Below, in pieces: positions 1 through 4,803 of a stretch of DNA of 5,713 nucleotides. The position numbers and the translations under genes were made by a program. The notes beneath the pieces are model-generated. The model saw only the letters and a list, made by a program, of their open reading frames with translations. It ran no database searches and was not told where the DNA came from. This DNA is from Lachnospiraceae bacterium (GTDB lineage Bacteria > Bacillota > Clostridia > Lachnospirales > Lachnospiraceae), in NCBI GenBank assembly GCA_024695225.1, contig JAILIO010000075.1:1-5713 (forward strand). The letters are read 5' to 3'. How positions within the stretch are numbered: the stretch's first letter is position 1; each line of letters opens with the position of its first letter.

Positions 1-16
1 GTGCAATCTGATTTTT

Positions 17-27
17 TATGATAAAAT
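17..27 (+). promoter_or_regulatory. Possible -10 element for the Hpt gene
   Basis: The stretch contains two overlapping -10-like hexamers, TATGAT (17-22) and TAAAAT (22-27), about 50 bp before the chosen start codon at 78. A matching -35 box would fall at or beyond the left edge of the window, so it cannot be checked. This is only a candidate based on one half of a promoter; the gene could equally be transcribed from further upstream. Confidence 0.22.
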
Positions 28-65
28 CCTGGTTTAGGATCGGTACGAAAGCAATGATCGCCCTC

Positions 66-71
66 GGAGGT
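66..71 (+). promoter_or_regulatory. Ribosome binding site that fixes the Hpt start
   Basis: GGAGGT lies 6 nt before the ATG at 78, an ideal Shine-Dalgarno sequence and spacing. In-frame ATGs at 18 and 54 have no comparable site in front, and the residues they would add (up to 20) do not look like Hpt-domain sequence. This decides in favour of the start at 78. Confidence 0.8.
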
Positions 72-77
72 AGTGAC

Positions 78-413
78 ATGACGATTGATATTCTGAAGAA
101 TTTCGGAGTTGACACCGGGGAAGGGCTTGCCCGTTGCATGAACAACGAGGAGTTCTATCTCAAAATGGTGGATATGGGGCTCAAGGATAAGCGTTTTGAC
201 ACCCTGGGACCTGTTCTGGAAAGCGGAGACATGGATGAAGCCTTTGAGATATGCCACGCCCTGAAGGGTGTTGTATTGAATCTGGCCCTGAAACCTCTTT
301 CAGATCCCATAGCAAATATGACGGAAATGCTGAGGAACCGCGAAGAAACCGATTACACTGCAATGTACAGAGAGATAAAAGCAAAAAGAGACGAGATTCT
401 TTCCGCCTCGTAA
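78..413 (+). CDS. Stand-alone histidine phosphotransfer (Hpt) domain protein
   Basis: A 111-residue soluble protein that appears to be a single Hpt domain, the four-helix module that shuttles a phosphoryl group between receiver domains in multistep phosphorelays. The diagnostic site is the motif H-A-L-K-G at residues 60-64, with His60 (codon 255-257) the predicted phospho-acceptor; the following V-V-L-N-L matches the usual Hpt continuation. The N-terminal residues 1-20 and the helix around residues 24-35 (EEFYLKMVD) resemble the usual lead-in helices, and the length (about 110) is typical. There is no membrane segment or other domain. The start at 78 is chosen because GGAGGT sits just ahead of it; a longer form from 18 (131 aa) is less likely. 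The next gene downstream, on the same strand 140 bp away, is a hybrid kinase with two receiver domains but no Hpt, so this protein is probably its phosphotransfer partner. That pairing is inferred from position only. Confidence 0.82.
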   Translation: MTIDILKNFGVDTGEGLARCMNNEEFYLKMVDMGLKDKRFDTLGPVLESGDMDEAFEICHALKGVVLNLALKPLSDPIANMTEMLRNREETDYTAMYREIKAKRDEILSAS

Positions 414-422
414 ATTTCTTTG

Positions 423-447
423 TCGATCACACAAGATATATCGATCA
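423..447 (+). repeat. Short direct repeat TCGATCA in the Hpt-kinase gap
   Basis: TCGATCA occurs at 423-429 and again at 441-447, 18 bp apart start to start, separated by the palindrome GATATATC (435-442, overlapping the second copy by two bases). The region is AT-rich and upstream of the kinase gene. It could be an operator or part of a promoter, but no good -35/-10 pair can be placed here and the short length means chance is possible. Confidence 0.3.
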
Positions 448-481
448 TATATAACACAGTTTTTTCAATGTGACATCAGTT

Positions 482-493
482 TCCTGCGCAGGA
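482..493. promoter_or_regulatory. 12-bp perfect palindrome upstream of the kinase
   Basis: TCCTGCGCAGGA is perfectly self-complementary and lies about 60 bp before the kinase start. A second, 8-bp palindrome, TCCCGGGA, follows at 504-511. Neither is followed by a T-run, so they are not terminators. A dimeric regulator site or an RNA hairpin in the kinase leader is possible; function is unproven. Confidence 0.3.
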
Positions 494-553
494 CAAGGCA
501 GGGTCCCGGGAGGATCCGCGTTGATGCCGGAACAGTAGAAAGGATCTTTAGGG

Positions 554-3394
554 ATGAAAAAAGAGTTTAAGCTCATTATCTGTGGGTTGATCTTCATTTT
601 TGCATTGTCTGTGACAGTGCTGCTGTCTCTGAACCATTATATGGATATCCAGACGGAAAAAGATGTGCGCGAGATCGCAAAAGTCTATCTGATGGGAGTG
701 AGCGATCAGGAGGCCAACCGTTTTGAAGCCATAAAGACCATCCGTTTCAACCAGCTGAATTACATGAATGATTCCATAGAAAAGCTGGGTCCCGCCCCCA
801 CAAAAGACCAGATAGTCCATGCCGTGAACAATGCGGCAGAGTTCCAGAGCTTCACAAACTGCAGTCTCGTATCCGAGGACGGCTACCTGGAAGCTCTCTA
901 CGGTCCGGCCATAAATCATCTGGGAGACCAGGACTTTCTCATCTCCAGCATGCAGTACGACAGGGAAATCGTAACCGGGGCCTGGAGCGGAAATGAACAG
1001 CTGATCGTATTCGCATCCCCGCTCCATGTTCCGATGGAAAACGGAACTACAAGCGCGGGGATCCTCTGGTGCAAACCCATTTCTTCCTTTGTAAAACTGA
1101 TGAATCTGGACAATCCCGAATCCCTTGTCTACTTTCATCTGATCAGGAGGGATTCCACCTATGTGGTGAGAAACGACGATGCCACAGGGGATAATTACTT
1201 CGATAAGATAAATAAATACCTGAAACCGGAGGGTATGACTGCCGAGGAAGCCGCAAAAGAACTGGCCATGGCCATAGACACCAATTCCGATTTCATGATG
1301 CACACCAAATACACGGAGAACAACGGGCTGGACTACGAAAGACGGACAGTCTACGCGACTCCTTTGGATGACAGCAACTGGTATCTGTTGTCCATCATAC
1401 CCTACGGCGTTCTGGACTCCATGATATCCGCCATGGGAGAGGCCAGATACCGCGGCATGATAGTATCCATGGCCATTCTGACAGCAGGCCTCCTGGCGGT
1501 GGTGCTGTTCTATTTCCGCATGACCAGAAAACAGCTCCATGATCTGGAGGAGGCGAAGAAAGAGACTGAGGAAGCCCTGGAGGAAGCAAAGGCTTCCCAG
1601 GAAGAGGCCATCGAATCCAAAGACAGGGCGGAAGAAGCCATGCTGGAAGCGGAAGCCGCAACGGAAGACGCGGTCAAAGCCCGGGAGGATGCCGAGAGAT
1701 CGAAAGAAGAAGCTATCGAGGCCAAAAACCGGGCGGAGGATGCGCTCATGGAGGCGGAAGCCGCAAATGAAGACGCCATGAAAGCCAGGGAGGAGGCTGA
1801 AAAGGCAAGGGAGGAAGCTGTAGAAGCCAACAAGGCAAAGAGCGATTTCCTCTCGAACATGAGCCACGATATCCGCACCCCCATGAACGCCATAGTGGGC
1901 ATGACTGCCATAGCAGAGGAACATATCGACGACAAGGATCGGGTACAGGACTGCCTGCACAAGATCACACTCTCCGGAAAGCATCTCCTGGGGCTTATAA
2001 ACGATGTGCTGGATATGTCCAAGATCGAAAGCGGAAAGATGACACTGAACATGGAAGCCCTCTCTCTCAGGGAAGCCATGGAGACCATGTGCGAGATAAT
2101 CAGGCCCCAGATCAGATCCAAAGGGCAGAATTTCGATATACTGATCAGCAATATCATTTCAGAAGAGGTTTACTGCGACAGCGTGAGGCTGAACCAGGTT
2201 CTGTTGAACTTCCTGAGCAACGCCGTCAAATTTACCCCGGAAGGCGGTTTCATCACCGTGAGCCTCTATCAGGAAGAGTCCCCCAAGGGGGATGGTTTTG
2301 TCCGCACCCACATGATAGTCAGGGACACCGGAATGGGCATGTCCGAAGAATTCAGGAAGAAACTCTTCACTGCTTTTGAGCGCGAAGACAACTTAAGGGT
2401 CCACAAGATACAGGGGACAGGCCTTGGCATGACCATTACAAAGCATATCGTGGAGGCCATGGGCGGCACCATCCTGGTGGACAGCACCCCCGGGGAGGGA
2501 TCATCCTTCCACGTGACCCTGGATCTGGAAAAAGTAACAGAATCTGACCGGGATATGAAACTTCCCGACTGGAGTATACTCATAGTTGATGACAACATGG
2601 ATCTGTGCCAGACAGCGGTGCTTTCTCTGGAAGAACTGGGCACAAGGCCCGAGTGGTGTCTCAGCGGCGAGGAAGCCATCGAGAAAGTTAAAGAAAAGCA
2701 TGACAAGGGCGAGGATTACTTTGCCATACTGATAGACTACAAGATGGAAGGAATGGATGGTCTGGAGACCTCCAAAAAGATCACTGAGATATTGGGAGAT
2801 AAAACTCCCATCAGTCTGATATCCGCCTATGACTGGACTGAGATCGAAAAAGATGCCAGAGAAGCCGGAGTGAACGGATTCATACCCAAACCCCTTTTCA
2901 AATCGACCCTGTACCATGAACTCAGGAAATATATACCCGGCGCAGAGACCGAGGACAACAAAGAACTCCATCTGCCTCAGAACGCAGTGGATCTCACAGG
3001 TCTGAAAGTGCTTCTGGCAGAAGATATCGATGTAAATGCGGAAGTTGCAAAGATGATGCTATCCGGCAACGGAATAGAAGTTGACCGGGCAGAAGACGGA
3101 AAGGTGGCAGTTGAAAAATTTGAAAGTTCTGAGCCCGGTCAGTACGATGTCATTCTCATGGACCTCAGAATGCCCCACATGAACGGTTTTGAAGCCACAA
3201 AGGCCATAAGAGCGCTGGACAGAAAGGATGCACAGACCATTCCCATCATAGCCATGACAGCGGACGCCTTTGCGGAGGATGCAAATAAATGTTATGAAGT
3301 GGGCATGAATGCCCATATCGCAAAGCCCATAGACATACACATACTCCTCAGGACCCTTTCACACCATTGTAAAAAGGATCAGTCCCAAGACTGA
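554..3394 (+). CDS. Membrane hybrid sensor histidine kinase with two receiver domains
   Basis: A 946-residue sensor kinase expected to sense an extracellular signal, autophosphorylate and pass phosphate to receiver domains. Order: transmembrane helix about 7-26; extracytoplasmic sensor about 27-300, probably double-Cache-like (its end, D-W/N-W-Y-L followed by P-Y-G-x-L-D, resembles Cache sensors of clostridial kinases), with Cys103 and Cys173; transmembrane helix about 301-321; Glu/Ala-rich coiled coil about 325-430 in place of a HAMP or PAS domain; HisKA with H-box S-H-D-I-R-T-P, phospho-acceptor His438; HATPase with N-box Asn552/Asn556, G1 D591-x-G-x-G and G2 G621-T-G-L-G; receiver 1 about 674-790 (Asp679/Asp680, acceptor Asp728, Ser757, Lys779); receiver 2 about 817-937 (Glu823/Asp824, acceptor Asp870, Thr902, Lys924). 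All key residues are present in kinase and both receivers, so all look active. No Hpt domain and no DNA-binding output domain are present; the Hpt protein upstream may fill that gap. AGGA at 541-544 is a plausible ribosome binding site. The signal sensed cannot be told. Confidence 0.95.
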   Translation: MKKEFKLIICGLIFIFALSVTVLLSLNHYMDIQTEKDVREIAKVYLMGVSDQEANRFEAIKTIRFNQLNYMNDSIEKLGPAPTKDQIVHAVNNAAEFQSFTNCSLVSEDGYLEALYGPAINHLGDQDFLISSMQYDREIVTGAWSGNEQLIVFASPLHVPMENGTTSAGILWCKPISSFVKLMNLDNPESLVYFHLIRRDSTYVVRNDDATGDNYFDKINKYLKPEGMTAEEAAKELAMAIDTNSDFMMHTKYTENNGLDYERRTVYATPLDDSNWYLLSIIPYGVLDSMISAMGEARYRGMIVSMAILTAGLLAVVLFYFRMTRKQLHDLEEAKKETEEALEEAKASQEEAIESKDRAEEAMLEAEAATEDAVKAREDAERSKEEAIEAKNRAEDALMEAEAANEDAMKAREEAEKAREEAVEANKAKSDFLSNMSHDIRTPMNAIVGMTAIAEEHIDDKDRVQDCLHKITLSGKHLLGLINDVLDMSKIESGKMTLNMEALSLREAMETMCEIIRPQIRSKGQNFDILISNIISEEVYCDSVRLNQVLLNFLSNAVKFTPEGGFITVSLYQEESPKGDGFVRTHMIVRDTGMGMSEEFRKKLFTAFEREDNLRVHKIQGTGLGMTITKHIVEAMGGTILVDSTPGEGSSFHVTLDLEKVTESDRDMKLPDWSILIVDDNMDLCQTAVLSLEELGTRPEWCLSGEEAIEKVKEKHDKGEDYFAILIDYKMEGMDGLETSKKITEILGDKTPISLISAYDWTEIEKDAREAGVNGFIPKPLFKSTLYHELRKYIPGAETEDNKELHLPQNAVDLTGLKVLLAEDIDVNAEVAKMMLSGNGIEVDRAEDGKVAVEKFESSEPGQYDVILMDLRMPHMNGFEATKAIRALDRKDAQTIPIIAMTADAFAEDANKCYEVGMNAHIAKPIDIHILLRTLSHHCKKDQSQD
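1601..1810 (+). repeat. 105-bp tandem duplication encoding kinase coiled coil
   Basis: Two adjacent 105-bp units (1601-1705 and 1706-1810) encode kinase residues 350-384 and 385-419. By hand count 24 of 35 residues and about 77 of 105 bases are the same. Each unit starts E-E-A-I-E and contains the landmark M/L-E-A-E-A-A. Thirty-five residues equal five heptads, so the duplication keeps the coiled-coil register and simply lengthens the helix between the second membrane segment and the HisKA domain. A truncated third start (E-E-A-V-E-A) follows at 1811. The divergence implies an old duplication rather than an assembly error. Confidence 0.85.
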
Positions 3395-3400
3395 TCCTTT
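3373..3400. terminator. Convergent, possibly bidirectional terminator hairpin
   Basis: A perfect 12-bp stem, 3373-3384 paired with 3389-3400, closes a CCAA loop. It spans the last codons and the TGA stop (3392-3394) of the kinase gene. For the + strand transcript the stem ends in TTT but is followed by AAAGATTTCT, a poor U-tract. Read on the - strand the stem is followed by two further T's (five in all), so it is shaped somewhat better as the end of the anti-sigma-factor-like gene coming the other way. A shared terminator between convergent genes is the simplest reading. Confidence 0.75.
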
Positions 3401-3431
3401 AAAGATTTCTCATTATGGGAAATATGTTTTG
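3398..3431 (-). repeat. 34-bp direct repeat, copy 1 (relic of a gene 3' end)
   Basis: This stretch matches 3464-3497 at 30 of 34 bases in the same orientation, offset by exactly 66 bp. The other copy is the 3' end of the RsbW-like gene. Read on the - strand in the equivalent frame this copy encodes Q-N-I-F-P-I-M-R-N-L then TAA, against Q-N-V-F-S-I-R-R-N-L then TAA in the real gene. The codon just before it is a stop, so it is not part of an open reading frame. The 32 bp between the copies do not resemble the coding sequence upstream of copy 2. It is probably a leftover of a second copy of this gene or of a local duplication. Confidence 0.75.
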
Positions 3432-3463
3432 TTAAACGTTCCTTTTGTTGCCCTCGGCTGACT

Positions 3464-3497
3464 TTTAAAGATTTCTCCTTATGGAAAACACGTTTTG
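3464..3497 (-). repeat. 34-bp direct repeat, copy 2 (3' end of RsbW-like gene)
   Basis: The functional copy of the repeat: it covers the last ten codons and the TAA stop of the RsbW-like gene. It differs from the copy at 3398-3431 at four positions. Confidence 0.75.
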
Positions 3498-3878
3498 GCC
3501 GTCTCTGTACTCGTAGGTCACATCGTCCATGCTTTTCTTTACCATGTAGATGCCAAGACCGCCTATACCTCTATCCTCAACGGAAAGAGTCACATCCGGA
3601 TCCTCTCTCGCCAGCGGATCGTAAGGCATGCCGCTGTCATAAAATGTCACGGTCACAACGGAAGGATCCTCTTCAAACTCGATACTGATCTTTGCCATGC
3701 CCACCTTGTCTCCGTAGGCGTAGCTGGCAATATTCACGAAGATCTCCTCCACTGCCACATCCAGCTGCATCTGTTGCCTCACGGGGCAGTTCCTGCTCTC
3801 TAACTGTTCATCCAGAAAGGCAAGCACATCATCCAGATTGTCCACTCTGGCTTCAATCTCAAGTTCGGCCAATGTCAT
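3465..3878 (-). CDS. RsbW/SpoIIAB-type anti-sigma factor, serine kinase-like ATPase
   Basis: A 137-residue cytoplasmic protein of the GHKL-ATPase anti-sigma family (HATPase_c_2). Family members bind a sigma factor or other target and phosphorylate a STAS-domain antagonist on Ser/Thr, forming a partner switch. Visible ATP-site motifs: N-box around residues 40-54 with Glu44, Glu45 and Asn49; G1 box D81-S-G-M-P; G2 glycine-rich lid G104-I-G-G-L-G109 followed by I-Y-M-V-K. The length is typical. The ATG at 3878 is preceded by AAGGGAG at suitable spacing. A strong promoter lies about 90 bp upstream, so it probably forms its own transcription unit; read-through from trpA is also possible because no terminator separates them. 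No STAS antagonist, PP2C phosphatase or sigma factor gene is adjacent within the window, so its partners are unknown and the target need not be a sigma factor. It converges on the hybrid kinase and shares its terminator region. Family assignment is firm; the specific role is not. Confidence 0.88.
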   Translation of the reverse strand: MTLAELEIEARVDNLDDVLAFLDEQLESRNCPVRQQMQLDVAVEEIFVNIASYAYGDKVGMAKISIEFEEDPSVVTVTFYDSGMPYDPLAREDPDVTLSVEDRGIGGLGIYMVKKSMDDVTYEYRDGQNVFSIRRNL

Positions 3879-3970
3879 ACGCTCCCTTCGGTTGCAGAAA
3901 TGAAACCCCGGTCACAGCAGCACATCTCACTCAAGTGTGACGAAGTTTTGCGAGACCACTGTCACGAACT

Positions 3971-3999
3971 ATTATATTCCCTGCAGATAATAATTGCAA
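3971..3999 (-). promoter_or_regulatory. Sigma-A type promoter for the RsbW-like gene
   Basis: On the - strand, TTGCAA (3999-3994) is separated by exactly 17 bp from a perfect TATAAT (3976-3971). Transcription would start near 3964, leaving a leader of about 85 nt before the ATG at 3878. The leader contains an imperfect palindrome around 3929-3942 (TCAC...GTGA half-sites) and several GTGAC/GTCAC words, which might be a regulatory site or weak hairpin. The placement in the gap between trpA and this gene supports a separate transcription unit. Confidence 0.8.
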
Positions 4000-4035
4000 A
4001 GGAAAAGTATTTACCCGTGATATGTAAGTCTTTCG

Positions 4036-4803
4036 TCAGGGATGCTGCACCATGGTCCGGATGTAGTCCCCCACCCGGGCCGGGGCATCGGTCCCGTATT
4101 CTGCCACTATCTTCACGATGGCAGACCCAACGATGACACCGTCCGAGACACTGCGCATCTTCTCAGCCTGCTCAGGGGTGGATATGCCAAAGCCCACAGC
4201 GCAGGGCGTATCTGTGTTTGCCCTTATTATATCCACCATGGAAGCGATATCCGTCTTGATCTCACTCCTGACTCCGGTGACTCCCAGGCTTGACACAACG
4301 TAGATAAACCCTTCCGCCTCCTTTGATATCATGGCTATCCTGTCATGGGATGTGGGGGCTATGAGGGAAATAAAATCCAGTCCGTGTTCCCTGCAGACAG
4401 GCGCAAACTCTTCCTTTTCCTCAAAGGGAACATCCGGCAGTATCAGCCCGTTCATCCCGACCTCTTCGGCCCTCTGTGTGAACTTTTCTATCCCATATGA
4501 AAAAACCACATTTGCATAAGTCATAAACACCAGCGGCACAGATACGTCCTTTCTGAGTTTCTCCACCATGTCGAAGATCTTGTCGGTGGTCACCCCGTTG
4601 GACAGGGCTCTGATGTTGGCCTCCTGGATCACCGGGCCCTCAGCCGTGGGGTCGGAAAAGGGTATTCCCAGTTCTACAATGTCCGCCCCTGCTTTCTCGG
4701 CTTCCCTCACTATGGCAGCGGTGTTGTCCAGTCCGCCGTCCCCGCAGGTGATAAAGGGAATGAATGCTTTTTTCCCCTTGAATGCGTCTTTTATCCTACT
4801 CAT
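4036..4803 (-). CDS. trpA: Tryptophan synthase alpha subunit
   Basis: A 255-residue TIM-barrel enzyme that cleaves indole-3-glycerol phosphate to indole and glyceraldehyde 3-phosphate; indole passes through a tunnel to TrpB in the alpha2-beta2 complex in the cytoplasm. Visible motifs: I-T-C-G-D at 18-22, E44-L-G-I-P-F-S-D-P with catalytic Glu44 (Glu49 in E. coli), loop 6 S-S-L-G-V-T-G at 171-177, and phosphate-binding G-F-G-I-S (204-208) and V-G-S-A-I (225-229). The second catalytic acid, Asp60 in E. coli, is Glu55 here (T-A-E-G-P instead of L-A-D-G-P). The start at 4803 is chosen because GGGGAGG lies 6 nt before it and homologues begin here; an upstream in-frame ATG at 4839 would add 12 residues inside trpB. 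The gene overlaps the trpB stop by 8 bp, implying translational coupling. No clear terminator follows the stop. Length is close to the usual 255-270. Confidence 0.97.
   Translation of the reverse strand: MSRIKDAFKGKKAFIPFITCGDGGLDNTAAIVREAEKAGADIVELGIPFSDPTAEGPVIQEANIRALSNGVTTDKIFDMVEKLRKDVSVPLVFMTYANVVFSYGIEKFTQRAEEVGMNGLILPDVPFEEKEEFAPVCREHGLDFISLIAPTSHDRIAMISKEAEGFIYVVSSLGVTGVRSEIKTDIASMVDIIRANTDTPCAVGFGISTPEQAEKMRSVSDGVIVGSAIVKIVAEYGTDAPARVGDYIRTMVQHP

Noticed and set aside
18..77. Longer N-terminus for the Hpt protein starting at 18 or 54
   Set aside because: There is no ribosome binding site for those starts, whereas GGAGGT sits ideally before the ATG at 78.
443..460. Promoter for the kinase using TATATA/TATAAC near 448-455
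   Set aside because: No -35-like hexamer is found at 16-18 bp spacing; the nearest, TTGTCG at 420, is 22 bp away.
548..1984. A 478-codon open frame on the - strand opposite the hybrid kinase
   Set aside because: The + strand protein has clear, complete domains over the same stretch. The antisense translation is Cys/Phe/His-rich, with no recognisable domain, and is expected from the base bias of the kinase codons.
1510..2157. A 215-codon - strand frame rich in Ala-Ser-Ser repeats
   Set aside because: The apparent repeats are just the reverse complement of the GAA/GAG-GCC codons of the kinase coiled coil, not a low-complexity surface protein.
4000..4035. Terminator after trpA
   Set aside because: I looked for a hairpin with a T-run between the trpA stop and the next promoter and found none; the T-rich stretch near 4003-4006 is not preceded by a stem.
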